DNA of 64,000 nt from Mesotaenium endlicherianum (Eukaryota; Streptophyta; Zygnematophyceae; Zygnematales; Mesotaeniaceae). The position numbers and the translations under genes are program-made. Below, in pieces: positions 35,537 to 46,816 of this stretch. The stretch's first letter is position 1, and each line of letters begins with the position of its first letter. The stretch is taken from positions 53,209-117,208 of the forward strand of contig WELA01013072.1 in assembly GCA_009602735.1 (NCBI GenBank), in the 5' to 3' direction. The notes beneath the pieces are model-generated. The model saw only the letters and a program-made list of their open reading frames with translations, was not told the DNA's origin and searched no databases.

Positions 35537-36317
35537 GATAGAAAAAGCGACGTCTCGGCGCGTCAAGTCAGGTCTTACACATGTGGAGCAAACTAGTCAA
35601 CAGTTTCAAGTCAGATGCCCCACATGTGAAGAGGACTAGTCAAAGGCGCCAAGTCAGGTGCTACACATGTAAGGTAGACTAGGCAAGGTCGTAGGTGATG
35701 TGACCTTATTGGCTAGCCTACTCCTTAATGATAAAGAAAATTGTACAAGTTGGCCCAGAATCTGCCACGAACTCAATAAATCATAGCGGGCATGGAACTG
35801 CTTCAAATCTAACAATTCAAGTGCCAGACGGACCGCGTCGGAGAACCCTACCGGGTCACCAAATTTGAGAGCATTCTCATTTCTGGAGTGTCGTTGAGAG
35901 CTGAGAGAGTAGGCACTCCTCCAAATCTGTGCAGAAACTTCTGAAAATCTTTAGTCCTTCTATACTTCTCCAAATGTTCCAAACTAAGTCTCAAACTGGG
36001 CGCTGTAAAATGTTTTACCAGAGTCTTGAGTTTCAGAGCATTCCAAGTTCAGGGGAGGGCACAATGTCAGAAGGCATATTCTGCCCTAACAATGCCAGCA
36101 GCCTGACCCTCTTCTACTTAGAGCATCATATCTCTCTCACCAATGCTCCAAATTGAGCAAACTNATGCTCCAAATTGAGCAAACTTGGCCTCTAAATTAC
36201 CGGCTACTCATGGACTACAGCCAGGTAAATTTTCAGATTTTATTATGCAAAGACCAATTACCAGTAGCAGTTTTAGTTTTCTGTCCAGAAACTGCGAGAA
36301 GAGAAGAGTGTCTAATG
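35537..36317 (-). other. 3' untranslated region of Ty3 copy C
   Basis: Between the pol stop and the polypurine tract there are about 780 bp without a conserved protein. The same region is found at 20446-21220. The N at 36164 separates two exact copies of a 21-bp string that is single in the relative at 20.6 kb. Confidence 0.8.
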
Positions 36318-39300
36318 TCAATTTTTCCTCTTTCTTGTTCTTGCAGGCTGCCTCCAAGGGGTCTTCTGCTGCTTCTTGATGGTGGCAGGCTGCCTCCCTG
36401 AAGTCTTCGGGCTTCTAGTAGAGAGACTTGGGGCTGGTCCAAGATGGGGGTTGGCGGCATGGAAGCGCTTCAACTTTCTCTGAACTTTGTCAAGGTAGTG
36501 CGCCGCCACCCAACTATTCTCCGAATCTGGATATCCTTTCCACTTGATCAAGTATTGCTGCTGTCTCCTGAAATTTCTCATAGCCACTATGTCTTCCACT
36601 TCGTACTCCAAATGATCATCCACTATTGTTGGGGCTGGTGGGGTTGTCACACGTCCTGGGAACTTGTTGTCGGGTTGCACATATGGCTTGAAGAGGGAAG
36701 CGTGGAATACGGGGTCGATGTGCATAGTCTGGGGAAGTTCTAGCTTGAAAGCAACGGGGTTGACTTGCTGGATAATCTTGAAGGGTCCCAAATACTTGGG
36801 AGAGAACTTGCTGCCGGCAGGCCTGTTGTTCAGGGAAATGTTCTTGGATGATAGTAACACGTTGTCACCCACTCTGTACGTAATTTCTCTTCTGGATCTG
36901 TTCGCCACTCTTGCTTGAGCATCTTGCGCGTGTTGTAGAGCTTTCTTCGCTGCTGTAAGGGCTGCTTCTAATGTCTCCATAAAATCTGTGGCTGCAGGTA
37001 CTTCATCATGGCCAGCCGTGAAGCTCAGTGGCGTGGTCGGATGGAAGCCATAGTTGAGGAAGAATGGGGACTCTTGGGTAGAGGCCTGCGTAGTGTTGTT
37101 GTAGGCAAACTCGAGGGGGGTCAAGTACATGTCCCAGTCTTGCTCGAGGGTAGACACGTAGGCCTTTAGAGAGGTCTTTAGGGTACGATTCATACGCTCG
37201 GTTTGCCCATCTGATTGTGGGTGGTAGGCAGTAGACATATCCAGCGATGTACCCAAGTTCTTGAAGAGATTTTTCCAGAAATGGCTTGTGAATCTTGGAT
37301 CTCTATCTGACACAATTCTTGATGGTAGTCCATGGAGTCGGAAGATGTTGTCAAAGATGAGTCTTGCAAGTTGTGGTGCTGTAGCCTTAGTCGTCGTGGG
37401 AATAAAATGAGCCATCTTGGTAAGTCTGTCCACCACCGTGAGTATTGCATTATGGCCTCGAGGTGTCACGGGCAAGTCCACGATAAGGTCCATTGAGATG
37501 TCCGTCCATTGTCTTTCGGGGATTGGTAGTGGTTGGAGGAGTCCTCCCGCCTTTTGCGATGATGGCTTGATTCTTTGGCATGTGTCACAGCTCCTGCAGT
37601 ACTCCTTGACTTGCTTAGACATGCCTGGCCAACAATAAGTCCTAGCTAGAACGCCCGTGGTCCTTAGGATTCCAAAGTGTCCTCCAAGAGGGTTGTCGTG
37701 TGCTTCTCGTAGAAGCAAGAGCCGGAGGTCTAAGTCATTAGGAACACATCTCTGGCCCGTATCTTGCCTCACCCAATAATTGCCTTCTTGCTTCTTGCAT
37801 GGGTCCAAGGCTGCTTCTCCGTTCTTGTAGTAAGGGTCTCTTTCATAGGCGGCTGAAAATCGAGCTTCCAGATCTGTCTTCAGGGATACCATCACTGCAT
37901 TTAATTGCAGTCTTGAGAGGGGGTCAGCCGGGTTTGTCTTGCCGGGCTGGTACTGAATCGTGATGTTGTATTGTTGCAAGTATCCGCTCCATCTTGCTTG
38001 TCTCCTTGAGAGATACGGCTGCGTCTGGAGGTGCTTTAACGCCTCGTGGTCCGTGGTGACCAGTACTTTGCGTCCTTCAACGTAGCAGCGCCAAACCTTC
38101 AAGGCATGTACAATCGCCAATGCCTCTCGCTCCGTGGTTGTATAATTTTGCTCGGCTGGATTTAGCTTCCTTGACTCGTAGGCGATGGGCTGCAGTCCCT
38201 TGCCTTGGTCTTGAAGCAGGATTGCTCCTATTGCATAGGAAGATGCATCGGTGATGACGTGGAAGGGCCAATCTGGGTTTGGACTTGGGAGTGTGAGCAC
38301 CGGGGATGTGGTCAATCTTCGCTTTAACTCTTGAAATGCCTCTTCCTCTTTCTCGGTCCATGTATATAGCCTGTCCTTCTTGAGTAGATCTGTCAGGGGG
38401 GCTGCTATGTGCGAGAAGCCTTGGATGAATTTTCTGTACCAATTGGCAAATCCCAAGAATGACTGGAGTTCTTTCTTGGTCGTGGGGGTTGGCCATTCCT
38501 CCACCACCGTGGTCTTCTTGGGGTCTATCTTGATGCCATCAGCAGTCACGTGGAGACCTAGGAACTCCACTTCTTGTTTGGCAAACTCGCATTTTGACTC
38601 CTTCGCAAACAGCTTGTTTTGCTTCAATACTTCAAGGACTTCTTTCAAGTGTCTCGCATGCTCTTCAAGGGTCTTGCTGTAGATAAGGATGTCATCGATG
38701 AATACCACCACAAATCTGTCCAACATGGGCTGAAATATGGTGTTCATCATAGTCATGAAAGTTGCTGGCGCGTTGGTGAGTCCAAATGGCAGGACCATGA
38801 ACTCAAAATGTCCATATCTTGTCCTGAATGCCGTCTTCTCTATGTCCGGTTCTGCGATGCGAATCTGGTGGTAGCCGCTCCGTAAGTCAATCTTCGTGAA
38901 GTACTTGGCTCCAACCAGCCGGTCCATGAGCTCATCCATGCGCGGCAGCGGGTATCGATTCTTGATGGTGATCTTGTTGAGGGCGCGATAGTCCACACAC
39001 ATCCTCAAGGTACCATCTTTCTTCTTGACAAATAGCACCGGGGCTCCAAATGGCGACTTGCTAGGTCGAATGAAGCCATGCTCCAGTAGCTCCTTGATTT
39101 GCTTCTTGACTTCGTCTAGCTCCGTGTATGACATTTTGAACGTAGGCCGAGAGATGGGCTTGCTTCCGGGCTCCAACTCTATCTTGTGGTCTACGAATCT
39201 TTTGGGGGGTAGGCCCTTGGGCAATTCCGGGGAGAACACTTCTTTGTAGTCCTCAAAGACTTCTTGTATCTCCTTGGGAACGGGGCTGCCTTCTTGACTC

Positions 39301-39983
39301 TCGATGTCTTTCTTGATGTCTTTTGGCGTGATCAAGGCCAAAAGAAGCTCGTGTCCCTTCCTCACAAGTCTCTTGAGTTGGAGGGCGGACAATAGTATCT
39401 CGTGTGCCGGCTTCTGGATGTCTTGGGTCTGGATATTCTGGATTGCGCGCAAAATACAGATTCTTGAAGTGATGTCATTCTTGATCTTGATAGTACCGGT
39501 CCTCCAATCAACTTGGGGGTTGTGCTTGGTCAACCAAGGCGTCCCTAGGATGACGTCGTACTTGCCCAATTGCATGGGGGAGAACACTACTCTATCCTTG
39601 AAGGACTTGATAGAGAGTGCCAAGGGGTACGTCTTCTTGGAAGGGGTAGTATAGGAGAATCCATCGGGCATCATAATCTCCTCGTCGTGGTCAAGAGTTC
39701 GCATAGTAATACCGTGCTTGGTGGCAAAATCTGCAGCAATGAAGTTGCCTTGAGCTCCGCTATCCACCAAGATGTGGACCTTCTCTCCTCCAAGGTAACC
39801 TCTCAAACTCATTGGGGCTGGAACGTCGTCTTCAACGGGGGTCTCCACCTCACTTGGCGTGTTGCCTTCTCGTGAAGTGGGTCTTGGGGTGGTAGGCTCC
39901 TGGCCTACCGGCGCTGTCCGTTTTTTGACAACTTTTTGGGGCATGAAAGTGCACGATGGCCCTTTTCCTTGCAATAGAAGCAT
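36318..39983 (-). CDS. pol: Ty3 chromovirus pol, PR-RT-RH-IN-chromodomain
   Basis: A 1,221-residue polyprotein in one open frame. The aspartic protease has VDSGA near residue 73. The reverse transcriptase has its FIDD box at 428-431. RNase H has TDASS near 579. Integrase has the HHCC zinc module (H762, H769, C799, C802) and the catalytic triad D832, D893 and E929. A chromodomain at about 1126-1172 (EYEVEDIV, then [15 protein letters not shown]) places it among chromoviruses, whose chromodomain is thought to steer integration to chromatin marks. The C-terminal tail is basic. Confidence 0.95.
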   Translation of the reverse strand: MLLLQGKGPSCTFMPQKVVKKRTAPVGQEPTTPRPTSREGNTPSEVETPVEDDVPAPMSLRGYLGGEKVHILVDSGAQGNFIAADFATKHGITMRTLDHDEEIMMPDGFSYTTPSKKTYPLALSIKSFKDRVVFSPMQLGKYDVILGTPWLTKHNPQVDWRTGTIKIKNDITSRICILRAIQNIQTQDIQKPAHEILLSALQLKRLVRKGHELLLALITPKDIKKDIESQEGSPVPKEIQEVFEDYKEVFSPELPKGLPPKRFVDHKIELEPGSKPISRPTFKMSYTELDEVKKQIKELLEHGFIRPSKSPFGAPVLFVKKKDGTLRMCVDYRALNKITIKNRYPLPRMDELMDRLVGAKYFTKIDLRSGYHQIRIAEPDIEKTAFRTRYGHFEFMVLPFGLTNAPATFMTMMNTIFQPMLDRFVVVFIDDILIYSKTLEEHARHLKEVLEVLKQNKLFAKESKCEFAKQEVEFLGLHVTADGIKIDPKKTTVVEEWPTPTTKKELQSFLGFANWYRKFIQGFSHIAAPLTDLLKKDRLYTWTEKEEEAFQELKRRLTTSPVLTLPSPNPDWPFHVITDASSYAIGAILLQDQGKGLQPIAYESRKLNPAEQNYTTTEREALAIVHALKVWRCYVEGRKVLVTTDHEALKHLQTQPYLSRRQARWSGYLQQYNITIQYQPGKTNPADPLSRLQLNAVMVSLKTDLEARFSAAYERDPYYKNGEAALDPCKKQEGNYWVRQDTGQRCVPNDLDLRLLLLREAHDNPLGGHFGILRTTGVLARTYCWPGMSKQVKEYCRSCDTCQRIKPSSQKAGGLLQPLPIPERQWTDISMDLIVDLPVTPRGHNAILTVVDRLTKMAHFIPTTTKATAPQLARLIFDNIFRLHGLPSRIVSDRDPRFTSHFWKNLFKNLGTSLDMSTAYHPQSDGQTERMNRTLKTSLKAYVSTLEQDWDMYLTPLEFAYNNTTQASTQESPFFLNYGFHPTTPLSFTAGHDEVPAATDFMETLEAALTAAKKALQHAQDAQARVANRSRREITYRVGDNVLLSSKNISLNNRPAGSKFSPKYLGPFKIIQQVNPVAFKLELPQTMHIDPVFHASLFKPYVQPDNKFPGRVTTPPAPTIVDDHLEYEVEDIVAMRNFRRQQQYLIKWKGYPDSENSWVAAHYLDKVQRKLKRFHAANPHLGPAPSLSTRSPKTSGRQPATIKKQQKTPWRQPARTRKRKN

Positions 39984-41184
39984 AGTCCAGCCGTCATGAG
40001 AGCTTCTTTTTCAGCCGGGGAGAGTCTTGCTTTCACTCCTTGCTGGTTTCTTGCATCATAAGTGTCATTGGAGGGTCTTCCACTCTTCCGGGCAGCCGCG
40101 GGGTCCCTTTTAATAACTCCGATTTCCATGGGTGTGGGTCCAGATTCGGATGTGGAAGGGGCTGCGTACACCCGCGTCGTCGGTACCCGTGAAGATGAAG
40201 GCACGGAGTGCTTGAAATCCAAGGTATCCACCTTTTGGGCCACTTCAATGATCTTTGAGAAGTCCGTCAAGTCGCGTAACTCCACTTCCTTTGCCACCTT
40301 GGGTTTGAGGCCAAAGATGTAACGGTCAATCTTCTCCTCGAGAGACATGTTGGGGATCTCAAGAGTGAGGGCGTGAAATCTGGATGTATACTCTTGAACG
40401 GACGTCGTTTGCTTGAGATGGTGGAGCTTTCTTGGGCAATCTTCTCCGCATTGATGGGCATGAATTGCTTCTTCAGGGCCTCACGAAAATGTGCCCATCT
40501 TGCATATGATCGTGGGGGCTCTTGGCCGAGCATGGGGTGCGCCATAGCTTGATATATAGCCGCTTGATAGTTACGCCACCATGATGTTGCTGCTCCTCTA
40601 AGTAAGGTAACGGCAAAGGGAACGTAGTCCTCCTCGGGTACTTCAAGGAACGCGAGGTACGTCTCCACTTGGTAGAGCCATAAATTCAGGTTGGCACCTT
40701 TCCCGGGGTTGAAAGTGTCGGGTTTGCCGGGCTTGATGAGTTTCCTTGCTCTCGTTGGCTCTTGTGGAGGCGCTTGAGCCGGGGCTGGATTTTGAGCATT
40801 GCTCGCAATAGGGGCAACCATGGCAGCCATAGCTTCTCTTGACGCTTGCACGGTTGCTTCATAGGTGGCCAAGCCCACTTGGTTGTGGACGGTCATTAGG
40901 AAGGCTGCCCACTCATTTGCGGGAACTCCTTGTGGTGGGGTCAACTTTGCTATAGCGGCTGCCACGGGATTTGACGGTGCTCCTCCTTGTGGTGCTTCTT
41001 GTTGTTGCAGATTTCCTTGAGTAGGCTCTCCCATCGACGCTGGAGGAGGGTGTGCTCCTCCTTGTGGTGCTTCTTGTTGTTGCAGATTTTCTTGAGTGGG
41101 CTCTCCCATCGGCGCTGGAGGAGGGTGTCTTGGAGAGGAAGGGCTTCCTTCGAAAGCTTGCTGTTGGTCTTGAGGATCGGCCAT
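39905..41184 (-). CDS. gag: Ty3 gag of copy C (fossil)
   Basis: This corresponds to the 426-residue gag of copy A, with the same proline/glutamine-rich start, gag core and single CX2CX4HX4C zinc knuckle. It overlaps the start of pol in another frame. In this copy the frame looks broken about once. Confidence 0.92.
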
Positions 41185-41208
41185 CTTCTTGTGCTACCAA
41201 AGTGCCTA

Positions 41209-41220
41209 GCTCCGATACCA
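41209..41220 (-). other. Primer binding site of Ty3 copy C
   Basis: Reads TGGTATCGGAGC on the minus strand, one base inside the 5' LTR. It fits the initiator tRNA-Met 3' end apart from one position. Confidence 0.85.
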
Positions 41221-41221
41221 C

Positions 41222-41712
41222 TGTAGTGAAACAGATAGATAAAGTACTTAGTAAAACAGAATACTTTATCTATTCAAGACAAGGATCTTTGAACACAAGT
41301 GGTAGCTTCTTGAAAGAGAGATGGCTTCTTGAAAGTTAATATATTTCTGGATTTTGGCAAGTACAAGAGTGATTCTGGAATGTCTTTCTATGTTCTAGCT
41401 CTTGTTTATATACTTGCTACATAAGTAATTTCTAGGAAGGTGTATGTTGATGTGTTGGCACCCAACACATCCCAAAACTTGCCACCTCTTTCTAGAATAA
41501 TGTACACATGTCATTTTGACCCAAAAATGGCACATCTGACTTTTGCCACATAAAGTTCTTCTAGGTCTTTCCTCTAACTTCGAAGGTTCAAAGGACATGA
41601 ACCAAGTTACTAGAGTACCTATTCACACTTGACTCCACACAATACTACTCCAAATATATTTGAAAACATTAAAATATATGCGAACTAATATATAATAACT
41701 CAAATCGCTACA
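41222..41712 (-). repeat. Ty3 copy C 5' LTR
   Basis: A 491-bp LTR matching 35024-35526 with about eight substitutions and one short gap. It is followed by the target duplication GGCTG at 41713. Confidence 0.95.
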
Positions 41713-44700
41713 GGCTGGCTGCCAGCCTCTTGCTATTTTAAGATTTTAGTTGGGGTTGGCTGCCAGTTCCTCTCTTGCGTTTGTTGGGACTGACTGCCAG
41801 CCCCCTACTTGCTTTTGTGCGGCTGGCTGCTAGCCCTGAGCTTGCTTTTGTCGAGGCTGGCTGCCAGCCCCCTGCTTGCTTTTGTTGGGCTTGCTGCGAG
41901 CCCTGAGCTTGCTTTTGTCGGGGCTGGCTGCCAGCTCCTGCTTGCTTTTGTGGGGCTGGCTGCCAGCCTCTTGCTATTTTAAGATTTTAGTTGGGGCTGG
42001 CTGCTAGTCCCTCTCTTGCGTTTGTCGGACTGGCTGCCAGCCCCCTGCTTGCTTTTGTCGGGGCTGGCTGCCAGTCCCTCTCTTGCGTTTGTCATGGCTG
42101 GCTGCCAGTCCCTTGCTTGCTTTTGTGGGGCTGGCTGCCACCTCTGAGCTTGCTTTTGTCAAGGCTGGCTAACTCCTGCTTGCTTGTGTGGGGCTGGCTG
42201 CCACCCCTGAGCTTGCTTTTGTCGAGGCTGGCTGCTAGTCTTCAACTTTCTTGTGTGGGGCTAGTTGCCAGCCCTGAGCTTGCTTTTGTCGGGCTGGCTG
42301 CCAGCTCCTGCTTGCTTTTGTGAGGCTGGCTGCCAGCCTCTTGCTATTTCATGATTTTAGTTGGGGCCGGCTGCCAGTGCCTCTCTTGCGTTTGTCGGGG
42401 CTGGCTGCCCGCCCCGTGCTTGCTTTTGTCGGGCTGGCTGCCAGCTCCTGCTTGCTTTCGTGAGGCTGGCTGCCAGCCTCTTGCTATTTTAAGAGTTTAG
42501 TTGGGGTTGGCTGCCAGTTCCTCTCTTGCGTTTGTTGGGACTGACTGCCAGCCCCCTACTTGCTTTTGTGCGGCTGGCTGCTAGCCCTGAGCTTGCTTTT
42601 GTCGGGGATTGCTGCTAGCTCCTGCTTGCTTTTGTGGGGCTGGCTGCCAGCCTCTTGCTATTTTAAGATTTTAGTTGGGGCTGGCTGCCAGTCCCTCTCT
42701 TGCGTTTGTCATGGCTGGCTGCCAGTCCCTTGCTTGCTTTTGTGGGGCTGGCTGCCACCTCTGAGCTTGCTTTTGTCAAGGCTGGCTAACTCCTGCTTGC
42801 TTGTGTGGGGCTGGCTGCCACCCCTGAGCTTGCTTTTGTCGAGGCTGGCTGCTAGTCTTCAACTTTCTTGTGTGGGGCTAGTTGCCAGCCCTGAGCTTGC
42901 TTTTGTCGGGCTGGCTGCCAGCTCCTGCTTGCTTTTGTGAGGCTGGCTGCCAGCCTCTTGCTATTTCATGATTTTAGTTGGGGCCGGCTGACAGTCCCTC
43001 TTTTGCGTTTGTCGGGGCTGGCTGCCCGCCCCCTGCTTAAAATAGCCTCTTGCTATTTTAAGATTTTAGTTACGGCTCGCTACCAGTTCCTCTCTTGCGT
43101 TTGTTGGGACTCGCTGCCAGCCCCCTACTTGCTTTTGTGGGGCTGGATGCTAGCCCTCAGCTTGCTTTTGTCGAGGCTGGCTGCCAGCACCCTGCTTGCT
43201 TTTGTGGGGCTAGCTGCCAGCCCCGAGCTTGCTTTTGTGGGGCTGGCTGCGAGCTCCTACTTGCTTTTGTGGGGCTGGTTGCCAGCCTCTTGCTATTTTA
43301 AGATTTTAGTTGGGGTTGGCTGCCAGTTCCTCTCTTGCGTTTGTCGGGGCTGGCTGCTAGCCCCCTACTTTTTTTTGTGGGGCTGGCTGCTAGCCTTGAG
43401 CTTGCTTTTGTCGGGGCTGGCTGCCAGCCTCCTGCTCGCTTTTGTGGGGCTAGCTCCCAGCCCCTTACTTGCTATTTCAAGATTTTAGTTGGGGCTGCCT
43501 GCCAGTCTCGCTCTTGCATTTGTAGGGGCTGGCTGCCAGTCCCTCTCTTGCATTTGTCGGGGCTGGCTGCCACTCCCTTGCCTTCTTTTGTGGGGCTGGC
43601 TGCTACCCCTGAGCTTTCTTTTGTGGAGGCTGGCTGCCAGCTTCTGCTTGCTTTTGGGGGCTGGCTGCCAGCCTCTTGCCATTTTAAGAGTTTAGCTGGG
43701 GCTGGCTGCCAGTTCCTCTCTTGCGTTTGTTAGGACTCGCTGCCAGCCCCCTACTTGCTTTTGTGTGGCTGGCTGCAAGTTCCTCTCTTCCCTTTGTCAG
43801 GGCTGGCTGCCAGTCCCTTGCTTGCTTTTGTGGGGCTGGCTGCCACTCCTGAGCTTGCTTTTGTCGAGCCTGGCTGCCAGCCCCCTGCTTGCTTTTGTGG
43901 GGCTGGCTGCCAACCCTGAGCTTGCTTTTGTCTAGGCTGGCTGCCAGCTCCTGCTTGCTCGTGTGGGGCTGGCTGCCACCCCTGAGCTTGCTTTTGTCGA
44001 GGCTGGCTGCTAGTCTCCAACTTTCTTGTGTGGGCCTGGTTGCCAGCGTTCAGCTTGCTTTTGTCGGGCTGGCTGCCAGCTCCTGCTTGCTTTTGTGAGG
44101 CTGGCTGCCAGCCTCTTGCTATTTTAAGATTTTAGTTGGGGCCGGCTGCCAGTCCCCTCTTGCGTTTGTCGGGGCTGGCTGCCCGCCCCCTGCTTGCTTT
44201 TGTCGGGGCTGGCTGCCAGCTCCTGCTTGCTTTTGTGGGGCTGGGTGCCAGCCTCTTACTATTTTAAGATTTTAGTTGGGGCTGGCTGCCAGTTCCTCTC
44301 TTGCGTTTGTTGGGACTGGCTGCCAGCCCCCTACTTGCTTTTGTGAGGCTGGCTGCTAGCCCTGAGCTTGCTTTTGTCGAGGCTGGCTGCCAGCCCCCTG
44401 CTTGCTTTTTTGGGGCTGGCTGCCAATCCTGAGCTTGCTTTTGTCGAGGCTGGCTGCCACCTCCTGCTTGCTTTTGTGGGACTGGCTGCCACCCTTGAGC
44501 TTGCTTTTGTCGAGGCTGGCTGCTAGTCCCTAACTTTCTTGTGTGGGGCTAGCTGCCAGCCCTGAGCTTGCTTTTGTCGGGCTGGCTCCCAGCTTCAGCT
44601 TGCTTTTGTGGGGCTGGCTGCCAGCCTCTTGCTATTTTAAGATTTTAGTTGGGGCTGGCTGCCAGTTCCTCTCTTGCGTTTGTTGGGACTGGCTGCCTGT

Positions 44701-45905
44701 CCCTCTCTTGCGTTTGTCGGGGCTGGCTGCGAGCCCCCTGCTTGCTTTTGTCAGGGTTGGCTGCCAGCTTCTGCTTGCTTTTGTGGGGTTGGCTGCCAGC
44801 TTCTTGCTATTTTAAGATTTTAGTTGGGGCTGGCTGCCAGTTCCTCTCTTGCGTTTGTTGGGACTGGCTGCCAGCCCCCTACTTGCTTTTGTGGAGCTGT
44901 CTGCTAGCCCTGAGCTTGCTTTTGTCGGGGCTGGCTGCCAGCCCCCTGCTTGCTTTTGTGGGGCTGGCTGCTAGCCCCTTACTTGCAATTTTAAGATTTT
45001 AGTTGGGGCTGCCTGCCAGTCCCTCTCTTGCATTTGTCGGGGCTGGCTGCCAGTCCCTCCCTTGCGTTTGTCAGGGCTGACTGCCAGTCCCTTGCTTGCT
45101 TTTGTGGGGCTAGCTGCTACCCCTGAGCTTGCTTTTGTCGAGGCTGGCTGCCAGCCCCCTGCTTGCTTTTGTGGGGCTGGTTGCCAGCCCTGAGCTTGCT
45201 TTTGTCGGGGCTGGCTGCCAACCTTTTGCTGGCATTTGTCGGGGCTGGCCTCCGGCCCCCTGCTTGCTTTTGTGGGGTTGGCTGCCAGCCTCGAGCTTCC
45301 CTCTTTTGGGGCTGGCTGCCAGCCCCCTGCTTGCCTATGTGGGGCTGGCTTCAGCCCCTTACTTGCTATTTCAATGTTTTAGTTGGGGCTGGCTACCAGT
45401 CCCTCTCTTGCGTTTGTCGGGGCTAGCTACTCGCCCCGTGCTTGCTTTTGTGGGGGCTGGCTGCCAGCCCCCTGCTTGCTTTCGTGGGGCTGGCTGTTAG
45501 CCCCGAGCTTCCTTTTTTTGGGGCTGGCTGCCAGCCCCTTACTTGCTATTTTAAGGTTTTAGTTGGGGCTCGCTGCCAGTCCCTCTCTTGCGTATGTCGG
45601 AGCTGGCTGCCAGCCCCGTGCTTGCTTTTGTCGGGGCTAGCTGCCAGCTCCGAGCTTGCGTTTATTGGGGCTGGCTGCCAGCCCCTTACTTGCTATTGTA
45701 AGATTTTAGTTGGGGCTGCCAGTCCCTCTCTTGCGTTTGTCGGGGCTGGCTGCCAGCCCCTTGCTTAATGTTTTAGGGTTTTACTTGGGGCGGGCTGCCA
45801 GCCCCTTGCTTGGTGTTTTAGGGTTTTAGTCGGGGCGGGCTGCCAGTCCCTTGCTCTGTGTTTTAGGATTTTAGTTGGGGCGGGCTGCCAGCCCCTTGCT
45901 TGCTT
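41713..45905 (+). repeat. 33-bp hairpin minisatellite, main block
   Basis: Continuation of the array at 33826-35023. Units of about 33 bp share the GGGGCTGG/CCAGCCCC inverted repeat. Higher-order copies exist: the string GTCATGGCTG and roughly 300 bp after it occur at 42091 and again at 42708, 617 bp apart and almost identical, so the array has expanded recently by segmental duplication. Toward 45760-45890 the spacer becomes TTTTAGGGTTTTAG. It lies upstream of the transposase start and could be part of a long 5' intron or leader. Confidence 0.95.
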
Positions 45906-46124
45906 TTGTCGGCTTGCTTGCGTATTTGTTTCCTGTTGATTCGGGCTAGCAGTCTGTTTCATAATCTTACAACATTGTCTACTTTTTTTATGTCTTGTGT
46001 GAAGCAGGGCAAGACAAAGAGGAGTGAGTGGACCCCCATTGTGCCTATCGACGTGCGCGCCTATCGACGCGTGAGCAACGACAGGTGGACAGGTGCCTTG
46101 ATCCTCCCTCCTTCCTCTTTCCCC
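45906..46124 (+). other. Leader-like segment between minisatellite blocks
   Basis: Unique sequence with a pyrimidine tract and a TGAAGCAG acceptor-like site near 46005, followed by a segment partly repeated from 33.7 kb. It is possibly a noncoding exon of the hAT transposase transcript. Confidence 0.35.
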
Positions 46125-46735
46125 TCTCTCTCGTGCCCCTTGTTTGCTTTTGTTGGGGCTGGCAGCCAGCCCCGAGCTTGCTTTTATGGGGCTCGCTGCC
46201 AGCCCCGAGCTTCCTTTTCTAGGAGTTGGCTGCCCAACCCCTGCTTGCATTTGCGGGGCTGGCTGCCAGCCCCTTACTTGCTATTCTAATGTTTAAGTTG
46301 GGACTGGCTACCAGTCCCGTTCTTGCGTTTGTCGGGGATGGCTGCCGCCCCCTGCTTGCTTTTGTGGGGCTGGCTGCCAGCCCTCAGCTTGCTTTTGTTG
46401 GGGCTGGCTGCCAGCCCCAAGCTTGCGGTAATTGGGGCTGGCTGCCAGCCCCTTACTTGCTAAGCTAGGGTTTTAGTCGAGGCAGGCTGCAAGCCCCTTG
46501 CTGTTGTAGGGTTTTGGTTGGAGCTGGCTGCTAGTGTGCGCCTTGCTTGATTTTAGGGGAGCTGGCTGCCCGGCTCGGGGCTGGCTGCTCCTGTCGGGGC
46601 TGGCTGCCAGCCCCGTGCTTGCTCTTGTCGGGGCTGGCTGCCAGCACCTTGCTTGCTGTTTTAGGGTTTTAGGGTTTTAGGGTTTTAAAGTTTTAGGATT
46701 TTAAGTTGGGGCGGGCTGCCTGGCAATTATTGGTT
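46125..46735 (+). repeat. Minisatellite last block with TTTTAGGG run
   Basis: More GGGGCTGGCTGCCAGCCCC units, ending in several tandem TTTTAGGG-like octamers at about 46660-46705. The octamer resembles the telomere unit of some green algae, but here it grows out of the TTTTAAGATTTTAG spacer of the array, so it is probably local slippage. Confidence 0.85.
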
Positions 46736-46816
46736 TTTTTGGGGGTTGTTTGAATGACATCTTACTTTGTCTCTTATTGGTTCTTGTGCTCCTTTATTGC
46801 AGGTTTCACCTTCATC

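Larger units (their letters stand above)
35024..41712 (-). mobile_element. Ty3 chromovirus copy C, near whole
   Basis: A 6,689-bp minus-strand chromovirus with both LTRs, polypurine tract, primer site, gag and a complete long pol frame, inserted in the hAT minisatellite with the 5-bp duplication GGCTG. The two LTRs differ at about eight positions and one 12-bp gap by eye. At commonly assumed plant rates that implies an age on the order of a million years or less. It looks nearly whole, with about one break, in gag. Copy A at the left edge is almost identical. A lone N at 36164 sits in its 3' untranslated region. Confidence 0.96.

Noticed and set aside
1-41221. Copies A and C as one locus duplicated by the assembler
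   Set aside because: They have scattered substitutions, different gag states and different flanks; copy C has its own matching target duplication.
33737-46468. Many 60-180-codon frames rich in GLAASPELAF or GWLPAPCLLL repeats
   Set aside because: They follow the 33-bp period of the minisatellite in several frames at once; a repeat length divisible by three keeps frames open by chance.
46655-46705. True telomere or chromosome end (TTTTAGGG units)
   Set aside because: Only a few imperfect units occur, they grade from the local TTTTAAGATTTTAG spacer, and transposon sequence continues on both sides.
33826-46735. CRISPR array
   Set aside because: Units are contiguous 33-bp repeats without unique spacers, in a eukaryotic transposon.
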